In this document: piece after piece, positions 34,908 through 43,721 of the stretch | How the letters are laid out: each line of letters opens with the position of its first letter | Numbering within the stretch: the first letter of the stretch is position 1 | Made by a program: the position numbers and the translations under genes | From: Aquabacterium parvum | GTDB taxonomy: Bacteria > Pseudomonadota > Gammaproteobacteria > Burkholderiales > Burkholderiaceae_C | Assembly (NCBI RefSeq): GCF_001447195.1 | Contig: NZ_LFRI01000561.1 | Coordinates: 1 to 64,000, forward strand | Length of the DNA stretch: 64,000 nucleotides | Reading direction: 5' to 3' | The notes under the pieces: model-generated | Seen by the model: only the letters and a program-made list of their open reading frames with translations | What the model was told of the DNA's origin: nothing | Database searches by the model: none

Positions 34908-35723
34908 TCAGGCTCCTGCAGCTTCTGCGGCTTGCGCCTCGGCTCGCTGGCTCTCGGCCAGCACCGACCCCAGGTAGGCCTCCTTGACGCGGTCGTTGGC
35001 GCGCACGTTCTCAGGTGTGTCGAAGGCGATCACCTCGCCATAGACCAGCACCGCGATGCGGTCGGCCAGGCCGAACACCACGCCCATGTCGTGCTCCACG
35101 GTCAGCAGGGTCTTGCCCTCGGTGACCTCGCGGATCATCTTGACGAAATTGGCCGTCTCGGACTTGCTCATGCCAGCGGTCGGCTCGTCGAGCAGGATGA
35201 CGTTGCCGCCACCGGCGATGGTCACGCCCACTTCGAGCGCACGCTGCTCGGCATAGGTCAGGTTGGCGACGTGGGTGTCGCGCTTGCGGCGCAGGCGGAT
35301 CATGTCCAGCACCTCTTCGGCGCGCTGATTCACGGCCGTGAGGTCGGACAGGAAACGCCAGAAGCTGTAGCGCTGACCCATGGACCACAGCACCGCGCAG
35401 CGGATGTTCTCGAACACCGACAGACGCGGGAACAGGTTGGAGACCTGGAAGCTGCGGGCCAGGCCGCGGCGGTTGATCTCATATGGCTTCATGCCATGGA
35501 TGGCTTCGCCGTTGAGCAGGATCTGCCCGCTGGTCGGGGCCATGCGGCCGCTGATGAGGTTAAACAGCGTGGATTTGCCCGCGCCGTTCGGGCCGATGAG
35601 GGCAACGCGCTCACCGGCTTTGACGGCCAGGCTGCTGCCACGGATGATTTCGGTCTTGCCGAAGGACTTGCGCAGGTCGCGCAACTCCAGGGCCAAGCCA
35701 TTCGATGAGGATGCGGAACTCAT
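34908..35723 (-). CDS. livG: branched-chain amino-acid-type ABC transporter ATPase LivG
   Basis: A 271-residue ATPase with Walker A GPNGAGKSTLFNL, the LivG-type inserted region (EVLDMIRLRRKRDTHVANL), signature LTYAEQRALEVGV and Walker B VILLDEPTAGMS. ATG 35723 (MSSASSSNGLALELRDLRK) is chosen over GTG 35750 because GGAG lies about 10 bases before it. It partners LivF and the LivM/LivH membrane subunits. Confidence 0.92.
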   Translation of the reverse strand: MSSASSSNGLALELRDLRKSFGKTEIIRGSSLAVKAGERVALIGPNGAGKSTLFNLISGRMAPTSGQILLNGEAIHGMKPYEINRRGLARSFQVSNLFPRLSVFENIRCAVLWSMGQRYSFWRFLSDLTAVNQRAEEVLDMIRLRRKRDTHVANLTYAEQRALEVGVTIAGGGNVILLDEPTAGMSKSETANFVKMIREVTEGKTLLTVEHDMGVVFGLADRIAVLVYGEVIAFDTPENVRANDRVKEAYLGSVLAESQRAEAQAAEAAGA

Positions 35724-35786
35724 GTTCTCAATGCTCCGATAGAGGGACACACGGGGGGCGATCGATGGAAGTGGGCACGCAGGCCA

Positions 35787-37079
35787 TCACTGGCCATCGC
35801 GCCGAAGGTTCTCGGCCTCGATCTCCTCCTGGATGTGGCCCCACTGGCGCATGAACTCGCGCCGCGCCACCTCGAAACAACCCACGCCCGTGATGAGCAG
35901 GAACACCGCCCCCACCCAGGCATCCACCCCATGCGTGTCCAGCGTCACACCCATGAAACTCATCTCGGGGCCCAGGGCCTCGTTGAGCTTGATGTGATAG
36001 ACCATCTCGACCATCACCGACAAGCCGATGATCACCGTCAAGCCCGTGCCCGCCAAGGCCAGGTAGCTCGTCCACAGCTTGCGCAGGAAGCCATAGGCCG
36101 CCACGCGCAGGTTCATCATGATCAGGCTGGAGATGCCGCCCGGCGCGTACATCACCATCAGCAGGAAGAACACACCCAGGTACAGCAACCAGGCCTTGGT
36201 CAGCTCCGACAGCAGCACCGTGGCCAGCACCATCAGCACCGCGCCGATGATCGGACCGAAGAAGAACAGCGCCCCGCCCAGGAAGGTGAACAACAGATAG
36301 GCGCCGGAGCGATGAGCCCCGACCACCTCGGCCGTCACGATCTCGAAGTTGATCGTGTACAGGCCACCCGCGATGCCCGCAAAGAAACCCGCGATCATGA
36401 AGGCGATGTAGCGCACGCGCTGCGTGTCGTAGCCGATGAACTCGACGCGCTCCGGGTTGTCGCGCACCGCGTTGAGCATGCGCCCCAGCGGCGTTTGCGT
36501 GAACGCGAACATCAGCACCGTGCACACGAAGCAGTAGAACGCGATCAGGTAATAAACCTGAATCTGCGGCCCGAAGGTGATGCCCATGACAGGCTCACCC
36601 ACCACGCGGTTGCTCGACACGCCGCCCTCGCCACCAAAGAACTCCGGCAGCATCAGCGACATCGACCACACCAGCTCACCCACACCCAGCGTGATCATGG
36701 CGAAGGTGTTGCCCGACTTCTTGGTGCTGACCGCGCCCAGCAGCGCGGCCACGAGCAGGCCTGCCAGCCCGCCCACGATGGGGATCAGGCTGACCGGAAT
36801 GGCCCACTCGCCTGCGCCCACCTTGTTGAGCGTGTGGATGGCGGCGAACGAGCCCAGGCCCGAGTAAACCGCATGCCCGAAGGAGAGCATGCCGCCCTGC
36901 CCCAGCAACATGTTGTAGGACAGGCAGACCACGATGGCGATGCCCATCTGCGTGAGCATGGTCATGGCCAGGCTGCTGGTGAACAGCTTGGGGGCCACCA
37001 GCAGGACGAGGGCGAACAGCGACCACAAGATGATGCGGCCGACGTTCCAGGGTCGGAAGGTATAGGCTTGTGTTGACAT
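35787..37079 (-). CDS. livM: branched-chain amino-acid-type ABC transporter permease LivM
   Basis: A 430-residue permease with about ten hydrophobic segments. It contains the conserved LSYNMLLGQGGMLSFGHAV and the cytoplasmic NPERVEFIGYDTQRVRYIAF (EAA-like loop). The C-terminus is about 100 residues longer than E. coli LivM mature core and includes two extra hydrophobic segments (about 350-370, 395-415). The LivM/LivH pair forms the membrane channel of a HAAT importer. Confidence 0.92.
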   Translation of the reverse strand: MSTQAYTFRPWNVGRIILWSLFALVLLVAPKLFTSSLAMTMLTQMGIAIVVCLSYNMLLGQGGMLSFGHAVYSGLGSFAAIHTLNKVGAGEWAIPVSLIPIVGGLAGLLVAALLGAVSTKKSGNTFAMITLGVGELVWSMSLMLPEFFGGEGGVSSNRVVGEPVMGITFGPQIQVYYLIAFYCFVCTVLMFAFTQTPLGRMLNAVRDNPERVEFIGYDTQRVRYIAFMIAGFFAGIAGGLYTINFEIVTAEVVGAHRSGAYLLFTFLGGALFFFGPIIGAVLMVLATVLLSELTKAWLLYLGVFFLLMVMYAPGGISSLIMMNLRVAAYGFLRKLWTSYLALAGTGLTVIIGLSVMVEMVYHIKLNEALGPEMSFMGVTLDTHGVDAWVGAVFLLITGVGCFEVARREFMRQWGHIQEEIEAENLRRDGQ

Positions 37080-37083
37080 GTGT

Positions 37084-38106
37084 TTACTCCTCGCGCGTGC
37101 CCAGCAGGCCCTTGGGTCTGAAGATCAGGATCAGCACCAGGAGGAGGTAAGGCAGGATGGGCGCCATCTGCGACACCGAGATCTTGAGCAACGGGTACGC
37201 CCAGTGTTCGAAGTCCACCGGGCTGCCCAGCTTCTCAAGCAGGGTCAGGCCAGAGACGTCGATCACCACGGCAAAAGTCTGGATCAGGCCGATGATCAGC
37301 GAGGCCAGGAAGGCCCCGGCGAGCGAGCCCATGCCGCCCACCACCACCACCACGAAGATGATGGCGCCCACCGAAGCCGCCATGTTGGGCTCGGTGACAA
37401 AGGCGTTGCCGCCGATCACACCTGCCAGGCCGGCCAGCGCGCAACCCCCACCGAAGACGCCCATCATCACGCGCGGCACGTTGTGCCCGAGCGCCTGGGT
37501 CATGTCCGGGTGGGTGAGCGCGGCCTGGATGATCAGACCGATGCGGGTGCGCGTGAGCAGCAGCCACAAAGAGCCGAGCATGAACAGCGCCACCAGGGCC
37601 ATGAAGCCTCGGTAGATCGGGAACTGCGTGCAGCTGTTACCTGCCGTGGCGCACAGCGCGGCATCACCGGCGCCGGCCATCCAGCTCAGGCCCTGGTCCT
37701 TCACGCTGGCCAGCGTGAAAAGCGGGCCGCTGAGCGACTCGGGCACACGGTAGTCGACGTTGGCCGGCCCCCAGACCAGGCGCACCACCTCGAGCACGAC
37801 GTAAGACAGGCCGAACGTCACCAGCAGCTCGGGCACGTGTCCGTACACGTGCACCTTGCGCAAGCTGTAGCGCTCAAAGGCCGCCCCGAGCAAGCCCACC
37901 AAAAGCGGCGAAAGCACGAGCGAGGGGAAAAAGCCGATGATGCCCGTCAGCGCGTAGGCGATGTAGGCACCCAGCATGTAGAAGCTGGTGTGCGCGAAGT
38001 TGAGCACACCCATCATGCTGAAGATCAGGGTCAGGCCCGAACTCAGCATGAACAGCAGCAGCCCGTAGCTGATGCCATTCAGGAAGAAGACGAAAAAGGT
38101 TTCCAT
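37084..38106 (-). CDS. livH: branched-chain amino-acid-type ABC transporter permease LivH
   Basis: A 340-residue permease starting METFFVFFLNGISYGLLLFM, with GVLNFAHTSFYMLGAYIAY, the usual LivH sequence after the first helix, and FERYSLRKVHVYGHVPELLVT. ATG 38106 is chosen; a TTG nine bases earlier gives MPDM. Between residues 180 and 200 lies a loop with two Cys (ALCATAGNSCTQ). It is preceded by livJ with a hairpin in between. Confidence 0.92.
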   Translation of the reverse strand: METFFVFFLNGISYGLLLFMLSSGLTLIFSMMGVLNFAHTSFYMLGAYIAYALTGIIGFFPSLVLSPLLVGLLGAAFERYSLRKVHVYGHVPELLVTFGLSYVVLEVVRLVWGPANVDYRVPESLSGPLFTLASVKDQGLSWMAGAGDAALCATAGNSCTQFPIYRGFMALVALFMLGSLWLLLTRTRIGLIIQAALTHPDMTQALGHNVPRVMMGVFGGGCALAGLAGVIGGNAFVTEPNMAASVGAIIFVVVVVGGMGSLAGAFLASLIIGLIQTFAVVIDVSGLTLLEKLGSPVDFEHWAYPLLKISVSQMAPILPYLLLVLILIFRPKGLLGTREE

Positions 38107-38230
38107 GTCAGGCAAGCGTGATGCATGCCAGCGGGATCACCGGGCATGCGGAGCCCCGGCGGCTGCAACCGCACGGAACCGGAAAGGCCCTCCGACCGGT
38201 CAGGCCGGGCGAGCCACGTCAAACACGAAA

Positions 38231-38265
38231 CGACCGATCGCCCCCATGCAGGAAACGATCGGTCG
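38231..38265 (-). other. intercistronic hairpin between livJ and livH
   Basis: A perfect 10-bp stem CGACCGATCG/CGATCGGTCG (38231-38240 and 38256-38265) with a 15-base loop, lying after the livJ stop in the transcript and before livH. No T-tract follows, so it is more likely a processing or mRNA-stabilising hairpin that keeps binding-protein mRNA above permease mRNA. It could also be an operator because the arms contain CCGATCG. Confidence 0.55.
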
Positions 38266-38303
38266 GGTACTTCTCAAGGCGATCCAGCCTCAGAGATGGC
38301 GCA

Positions 38304-39539
38304 TCACGAGGGACGCTTCATCTGACAAGAGGTCGGCGTGCTCGAGACGTACGCATCGAAGGCTTTGACGGGCACAAAGGTCATGCCGGTCTTCTCGACG
38401 TCGTAGGTGTTCTTGGCGTCCAGCGGCGCCCACTGCGCGATGAACAGGGGCTGCTGCAACTGGTGGTCGGTCTTGCGCATCTCGACCTCGCCGTTGAAGG
38501 ACTTGAACTTCATGCCTTCCATGGCCTTGGCCACCTTGACCGGGTCGGTCGACTTGGCGTTGGCCATGCCTTGCGCCAGCATCGTCAGCGAGGTGTAAGT
38601 GGCCTGCGAGTAGTAGTCATCGTTGAAACGCTTCTTGAACTCGCTGACCAACTGCCCTGCTGTGCCACCCAGGTTGTAATGGCCGTAGCCGACCTGGAAC
38701 ACGCGACCATCGGCGGCCTTGCCCAACGCAGTCGGGGTGCCACCGAAGTTGGCGTAGTAGGTGTAGAACTTGGCGGTCAGGCCTGCATCGTTGGCGGCCT
38801 TGACCAGCAAGGCCAGGTCCGAGCCCCAGTTGCCGGTGATGACCGTGTCGGCACCCGAGGCCTTGATCTTGGCCACGTAAGGCGCGAAGTCACGCACCTG
38901 AGCCAGCGGGTGCAGGTCGTCGCCCACCACTTGCACATCGGGGCGCTTGCGCTTGAGGTTTTCCTTGGCGTATTTGGAGACCTGCTGGCCGTGCGCGTAG
39001 TTCTGGTTGATCAGGTAGACCTTCTGGACCTCCTTCTGGTCCTTCATGAACGTGGTCATGGCCTCCATCTTCATGGACGTGTCCGCATCGAGGCGGAAGT
39101 GCCAGAAGCTGCACTTGCTGTTGGTCAGGTCGGGGTCCACCGCGGCGTAGTTCAGGAAAACGACTTCCTTGCCGGGGTTGCGCTCGTTGTGCTTGTTGAT
39201 GGCGTCCACCAGCGCGCCTGCGGCACCGGAGCCCAGCCCCTGCACCACATAGCGCACGCCCTGGTCAACGGCCGACTTCAAGGCGTTGAGAGACTCGGCA
39301 GGGCTCAGCTTGTTGTCGATGCTGATGATTTCGAACTTCACGCCAGCGGGGTTGTTGGCGTTGAGCTTCTCGGCGACGAACTGGTAGCTCTTGAGCTGGT
39401 TCTGGCCCACGCTGGCCATCAGGCCCGAGAGGGGATCGATCCAGGCGACCTTGACGGTCTCGCCTTTCTGGGCCAGGGCGGCACCGGCGGTCAGGGAAGT
39501 CATGACCAGCACGCTCAGTGCACGAACGGGGAATCTCAT
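38304..39539 (-). CDS. livJ: periplasmic substrate-binding protein of the Liv-type transporter
   Basis: A 411-residue Leu/Ile/Val-type binding protein. The signal peptide (MRFPVRALSVLVMTSLTAG) probably ends at ALA-QKG (23/24). The body has VKVAWIDPLSGLMASVGQNQ and YVVQGLGSGAAGALVDAI, typical of type I periplasmic folds. A strong ribosome site AAAGGAG precedes ATG 39539. Substrate may be an amino acid, amide, or carboxylic/aromatic acid; the neighbouring acyl-CoA ligase and beta-oxidation genes make a carboxylic acid substrate plausible. Confidence 0.88.
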   Translation of the reverse strand: MRFPVRALSVLVMTSLTAGAALAQKGETVKVAWIDPLSGLMASVGQNQLKSYQFVAEKLNANNPAGVKFEIISIDNKLSPAESLNALKSAVDQGVRYVVQGLGSGAAGALVDAINKHNERNPGKEVVFLNYAAVDPDLTNSKCSFWHFRLDADTSMKMEAMTTFMKDQKEVQKVYLINQNYAHGQQVSKYAKENLKRKRPDVQVVGDDLHPLAQVRDFAPYVAKIKASGADTVITGNWGSDLALLVKAANDAGLTAKFYTYYANFGGTPTALGKAADGRVFQVGYGHYNLGGTAGQLVSEFKKRFNDDYYSQATYTSLTMLAQGMANAKSTDPVKVAKAMEGMKFKSFNGEVEMRKTDHQLQQPLFIAQWAPLDAKNTYDVEKTGMTFVPVKAFDAYVSSTPTSCQMKRPS

Positions 39540-39715
39540 TGCTTTCTCCTTTGAATCGATGCTCACAACCAAACACAATTTACCCCCCTTGCATTGGGGG
39601 GAGCTTCAGGGATGACCCGCAACAACACACACTTCAAACGAACGTTCGGACGCCTTCATTGCAGAAACGGTCATCGGCCGGAGATGCCGATCAAATGGGG
39701 CATTGCGGGCGATGA

Positions 39716-39752
39716 ACAAAAAAAAGGACCACCCCTTTCGGAATGGTCCTTT
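39716..39752 (-). terminator. rho-independent terminator of the acyl-CoA ligase gene
   Basis: On the minus strand AAAGGACCA and TGGTCC form a 9-bp-type stem around TTCCGAAAGGGG, followed by TTTTTTT. It lies about 75 bases after the stop of the ligase gene and before the livJ promoter region. The remaining gap (39540-39715) holds no ORF. Confidence 0.85.
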
Positions 39753-39827
39753 CAGCGCACACAACAACGCATGCGATGGCATCAACGAGGCCATCGAGTG
39801 GCCTCGCTCCAGCTGTCCGCAACCGGC

Positions 39828-41459
39828 TCAAGCCGTGGGCAACTTGTGCTCCTTGAAGCGCTCGCGCAGTTGCAGTTTGGAGATCTTGCCGGTCGCCGTG
39901 TGAGGGATCTCATCAACGAACACAACGTCATCCGGCGTCTGCCACTTCGGGATCTTGCCTTCGTAGAAAGCGATCAGCTCTTGCACCGACACCTCGGCGC
40001 CAGGCTTCTTGACGACCACCATCAGCGGGCGCTCGTCCCACTTGGGGTGGAAGCACGCGATGGCAGCGGCTTCGTGCACCGCAGGGTGGGCCATCAGCAC
40101 GTTCTCCAGGTCGATGGAGCTGATCCACTCACCACCCGACTTGATCACGTCCTTGGAGCGGTCGGTGATCTGCATGTAGCCATCGGCATCGATGGTGGCC
40201 ACGTCGCCAGTGGGGAACCAGCCGTCGTGCAGCGGCGACTTGTCCATGTTGAAGTAGCTGTTGATGACCCAGTGACCACGCACCTCCAGGTCGCCTGCGG
40301 CCTTGCCGTCCCAGGGCAGCACCTTGCCGTCGCCATCGACGATGCGCATGTCGACACCGAACACCGACTTGCCCTGCTTTTCCAGCAGCTTTTGCTTGTT
40401 TTCCGTGGACCACTCGGCGTGCTTGGTCTTGAGGCGACCCAGCGTGCCCAGGGGAGACATCTCGGTCATGCCCCAGGCGTGGATGACTTCGACGCCGTAT
40501 TCGTTCTCGAAGGCCCGGATCATCGCGGGCGGGCAGGCCGCGCCACCGATCACCGTGCTCTTGAAGGTGCTGAACTTCAGGCCGTTGGCCTTGACGTGGT
40601 TGAGCAGGCCCAGCCAGATGGTGGGCACGCCGGCCGACATCGTGACCTTCTCTTCTTCGAAGAGGTTGTACAGCGAGGCGCCATCAAGGTGGTGGCCGGG
40701 CATGACCAGCTTGCAGCCCACCATCGCGGCGGCATACGGCAGGCCCCAGGCGTTGACGTGGAACATGGGCACCACCGGCAGCACCGTGTCGGTGGCCTTG
40801 AGGCACATCGCGTCAGGCAGCGCAGCGGCGAACGCGTGCAGCACGGTCGAGCGGTGCGAGTACACGGCGCCCTTCGGGTTGCCCGTCGTGCCCGAGGTGT
40901 AGCAGATGCTGGCGGCGGCGTTCTCGTCGAACGAAGGCCACTGGTAGTTGCCGTCTTCGGCGGCCAGCAGCTCTTCGTAGCAGTGCAGGTTCGTGAGCGC
41001 CGACTCCTTGGGCATGTGCTCGCGGCCGCACATCAGCACCACGTGCTTGAGCGTGGGCAGCATGGGCGCCAGCTTCTCGACCAGCGGGAAGATGTTGAGG
41101 TCAACGAAGATGACCTGGTCTTGCGCGTCGTTGGCGATCCAGGCGACCTGCTGCGGGAACAGGCGCGGGTTGATGGTGTGGCAGACGCGCTGCGAGCCCG
41201 ACACCGCGTAATAGATCTCGAGGTGGCGGTAGCCGTTCCAGGCCAGGGTGCCGACGCGCTCGCCGGCCTTGACGCCCAGGCGTTCCAGGGCTTGGGCCAG
41301 CTTGCGCGAACGCAGCTCGACCTCGGCCCAGGTGGTGCGATGCATGTCGCCCTCGACGCGCTTGGAAACGATCTCGGTGTCGCCGTTGTGGCGCGCTGCG
41401 TGGGTCAGCAGCGACGAGATCAGCAGGGGCATGTGCATCATCTGGCCCATCAGGCTCAT
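39828..41459 (-). CDS. medium/long-chain fatty-acyl-CoA synthetase (AMP-forming)
   Basis: A 543-residue ANL-superfamily adenylating enzyme. The P-loop motif is [20 protein letters not shown], the A5 region is [15 protein letters not shown]7 is [18 protein letters not shown]8 is [15 protein letters not shown] and the catalytic A10 Lys is near [13 protein letters not shown]. The family (AlkK-like) activates fatty acids from medium to long chain as CoA esters. It would act after AlkB and the alcohol/aldehyde dehydrogenases. Terminator follows; a strong palindrome lies upstream. Confidence 0.9.
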   Translation of the reverse strand: MSLMGQMMHMPLLISSLLTHAARHNGDTEIVSKRVEGDMHRTTWAEVELRSRKLAQALERLGVKAGERVGTLAWNGYRHLEIYYAVSGSQRVCHTINPRLFPQQVAWIANDAQDQVIFVDLNIFPLVEKLAPMLPTLKHVVLMCGREHMPKESALTNLHCYEELLAAEDGNYQWPSFDENAAASICYTSGTTGNPKGAVYSHRSTVLHAFAAALPDAMCLKATDTVLPVVPMFHVNAWGLPYAAAMVGCKLVMPGHHLDGASLYNLFEEEKVTMSAGVPTIWLGLLNHVKANGLKFSTFKSTVIGGAACPPAMIRAFENEYGVEVIHAWGMTEMSPLGTLGRLKTKHAEWSTENKQKLLEKQGKSVFGVDMRIVDGDGKVLPWDGKAAGDLEVRGHWVINSYFNMDKSPLHDGWFPTGDVATIDADGYMQITDRSKDVIKSGGEWISSIDLENVLMAHPAVHEAAAIACFHPKWDERPLMVVVKKPGAEVSVQELIAFYEGKIPKWQTPDDVVFVDEIPHTATGKISKLQLRERFKEHKLPTA

Positions 41460-41512
41460 GGAAACCTCCGAGGAAACGGCTCAAAGAAAGACAAACTGGT
41501 GTGGCACCCTTT

Positions 41513-41536
41513 ATCTGATAACACCAGATATCAGAT
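41513..41536. promoter_or_regulatory. palindromic operator candidate upstream of the acyl-CoA ligase gene
   Basis: ATCTGATA-N8-TATCAGAT (41513-41520 and 41529-41536) is a perfect 8-bp inverted repeat about 54 bases before the ligase ATG. A second overlapping inverted pair, CTGGTGT (about 41496-41503) and ACACCAG (41521-41527), is present. It fits a dimeric repressor site in the ligase/thioesterase control region; the protein is not known. Confidence 0.45.
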
Positions 41537-41632
41537 GCACCCAGAAATCATAGACGGCCGAGCACGTGCGATTTCGCGACCAGCGCCAGGGAATACCCGC
41601 ATGGCGCATGCCCACCCTGCGCGTGAACTGAA

Positions 41633-42073
41633 TCAATCGGGCGACTGAAGCCGCTTCAAAGCCTGAAGAAACGCCTCGGGCAAGTTCGTGGGCCTGCGCT
41701 CCTGGCGGTCCACGTAGACGTGCACGAAGTGCCCACAAGCCGCGCTCATCGCCTCACCCTGCTCAAACAGGCCAATTTCGTAACGCACGCTGCTCTTGCC
41801 GACGTGGGCCACGCGGATGCCAGCCTCGACGTTGCGTGGAAAGGCCAGTGGCGCGAAGTAATTGCAATGCGTCTCGATGACCAGGCCGATCACCTCGCCC
41901 TCGTGGATGTCGAGCACGCCCGCTTCGATCAGGTAGCGGTTCACCGCCGTGTCGAAGTAGCTGTAATAGGTGACGTTGTTGACGTGCCCATAGACGTCGT
42001 TGTCCATCCACCGCGTGGTGATGGTGCTGAAGTGGGCATAGGCCTCGCGAGGCTGGGCTTGAGGGCGGTTCAT
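41633..42073 (-). CDS. acyl-CoA thioesterase (YbgC/4-hydroxybenzoyl-CoA thioesterase type)
   Basis: A 146-residue hotdog thioesterase. The segment [23 protein letters not shown] matches the FWDxDxxGHVNNxxYx family motif, with the catalytic Asp in DND. It would release free acid from short or aromatic acyl-CoA. It is divergent from a TetR regulator gene and precedes the fatty-acyl-CoA synthetase in the same direction, but 173 bases separate them with a palindrome in the gap. Confidence 0.85.
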   Translation of the reverse strand: MNRPQAQPREAYAHFSTITTRWMDNDVYGHVNNVTYYSYFDTAVNRYLIEAGVLDIHEGEVIGLVIETHCNYFAPLAFPRNVEAGIRVAHVGKSSVRYEIGLFEQGEAMSAACGHFVHVYVDRQERRPTNLPEAFLQALKRLQSPD

Positions 42074-42135
42074 GCCGAAACCATAACCGATCGGGCCGCC
42101 CCTCGGCGTTGACCTGTTTCGGTGGCGACAGCTAC

Positions 42136-42159
42136 ATTAATGACCCAAGAGTCAGTTAT
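42136..42159. promoter_or_regulatory. candidate TetR operator between thioesterase and TetR genes
   Basis: ATTAATGAC-N6-GTCAGTTAT (42136-42159) is an inverted repeat with 7 of 9 positions paired per arm, centred on TGAC...GTCA. It lies in the divergent gap between the thioesterase and the TetR-like gene, the usual location for a TetR autoregulatory site. Confidence 0.45.
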
Positions 42160-42170
42160 TTGCCACCCGC

Positions 42171-42902
42171 TTGAAACGAGTCCAGCCCCCCGTTGGCGGC
42201 GCCCTGCCCGCCGACCCGCCCGCCACGGGCTGCCCGCTGAGCGAAGCCATGGCCGCGCTCAGCCAGGCCTTGCCACGCGGCCGGCAGCGCCGCAAAGCCG
42301 CGCGCCCGCAAGAATTGCTGGACGCAGCCCTCGACCTTTTCGTTGAAAAAGGACTGGCCGCCACGCGCGCCGAAGAAGTGGCCCACCGGGCGGGCGTCTC
42401 CAAAGGCACGCTCTACTTGTACTACCCCAGCAAGGACGAGCTCTTCAAGGCCGTGGTGCGCGCGCACCTGATCGACGCCATCAGCGCCGGTGACGAGCTC
42501 GCCGATCACTTCGAGGGCTCCACTTCGGAGTTGCTGCGCCTGCTGGCCGAGACCTGGTGGACCAAGGTGGGCTCGTCAAAGGCCGCCGGCCTGCTGCTGC
42601 TCATCATGAGCGAGGCCCGCGCCTTCCCGGACGTCGCGCAGTTCTACCTCGACGAGGTGGTGGCCCCCAGCCACACCTTGTTGTCGCGCGTGATCCGGCG
42701 CGGCATCCAGCGTGGCGAGTTCAGAGACATGGACGTCACCTCCGTGGTCCACGGGCTGATCGCCCCGGCGCAGTTCCTCATCCTTTATCGCCAATGCACC
42801 TCGGTGTGCTCGTCCAACCCCGCGCCGCTGGACCCACAGCGCTTCATGCACACCCAGATCGAGCTGATCCTCAAAGGCCTGGAGCACCCACCGCAGTCGT
42901 GA
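42171..42902 (+). CDS. TetR-family transcriptional regulator
   Basis: A TetR regulator with N-terminal HTH: ELLDAALDLFVEKGLAATRAEEVAHRAGVSKGTLYLYYPSKDELF. The C-terminal part (ETWWTKVGSSKAAGLLLLIM) is a ligand-binding helical domain that in this group often binds acyl-CoA or similar effectors. The start is uncertain: the frame opens with TTG 42171, while ATG 42249 (MAALSQALPRGRQ) gives 217 residues, the usual size. It is divergent from the thioesterase gene with a palindrome between. Repression of lipid genes is inferred from location. Confidence 0.85.
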   Translation: MKRVQPPVGGALPADPPATGCPLSEAMAALSQALPRGRQRRKAARPQELLDAALDLFVEKGLAATRAEEVAHRAGVSKGTLYLYYPSKDELFKAVVRAHLIDAISAGDELADHFEGSTSELLRLLAETWWTKVGSSKAAGLLLLIMSEARAFPDVAQFYLDEVVAPSHTLLSRVIRRGIQRGEFRDMDVTSVVHGLIAPAQFLILYRQCTSVCSSNPAPLDPQRFMHTQIELILKGLEHPPQS

Positions 42903-43019
42903 AGCCGACACAAATGCCGCCCCGCGCGACGGCAATCCACCCCGAGTCGGGTGGGTCTTCTTAAAATCTCAGTTTTCCCCGGATACCTTCCCCTTACCGT
43001 CTCCCGTAGGATGCCCAGC

Positions 43020-43673
43020 ATGAACGTCGAACAAGCCCGCTTCAACATGATCGAGCAACAGATCCGCCCCTGGGATGTCCTGGACACCTCGGTGCTGGAG
43101 CTGCTGTCGGCCGTGCAACGCGAAGACTTCGTCCCCGCCGCACACCAGGCTCAGGCCTTCATGGACCTGGAGCTGCCCCTGGGCGGTGGCCGCAGCCTGC
43201 TGGCTCCGCGCGTCGAAGCCCGCCTGGTGCAAGACCTCAACCTGAGCAAGCGCGACACCGTGCTGCAGGTGGGCGCGGCCACCGGCTACGTCACCGCCTT
43301 GCTGGCCCGCAAGGCCCAACGCGTGATCGGCCTGGAAGCCGATGCCGCGCTGGCCTCCCAGGCCCGAGCCAACCTGCGCAAGGCCGGCGTGAACAACGCC
43401 GAAATCGTGCAGACCGATGGCACATCCGGCCTCGCCTCGCAAGGGCCGTTCGACGCGATCTTGCTGTGTGGCTCGCTGGCAGAAGCACCTCAAGCCCTGC
43501 TCGACCAGCTCAAGGTCGGCGGCCGCCTGCTGGCCATCCTCGGCCAGGAACCGGTGATGCAGGCCACGCTGTTCACGCGTGTGGCCGCCAGCCAGTTCAG
43601 CCGCCAGGAGCTGTTCGACACCGTGGCAGCCCGGCTGCCAGGTTTTGCGGAGCCCAGCCGCTTCAAGTTCTGA
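43020..43673 (+). CDS. protein-L-isoaspartate O-methyltransferase family protein
   Basis: A 217-residue SAM methyltransferase of the PIMT family. It starts MNVEQARFNMIEQQIRPWDVLD, with the family's motif around AAHQAQAFMDLELPLGGGR, followed by motif I LQVGAATGYVTALLARK and IVQTDGTSG. PIMT repairs isoaspartyl residues in aged proteins. ATG 43020 is chosen; the frame upstream is not conserved. A TolC-family gene follows, as in other Burkholderiales. Activity is not certain because many family members are diverged. Confidence 0.83.
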   Translation: MNVEQARFNMIEQQIRPWDVLDTSVLELLSAVQREDFVPAAHQAQAFMDLELPLGGGRSLLAPRVEARLVQDLNLSKRDTVLQVGAATGYVTALLARKAQRVIGLEADAALASQARANLRKAGVNNAEIVQTDGTSGLASQGPFDAILLCGSLAEAPQALLDQLKVGGRLLAILGQEPVMQATLFTRVAASQFSRQELFDTVAARLPGFAEPSRFKF

Positions 43674-43721
43674 CCGATTGCGGTCGCCCTCACCTCGCGC
43701 TACCCACTTCAAGGATCGAAG

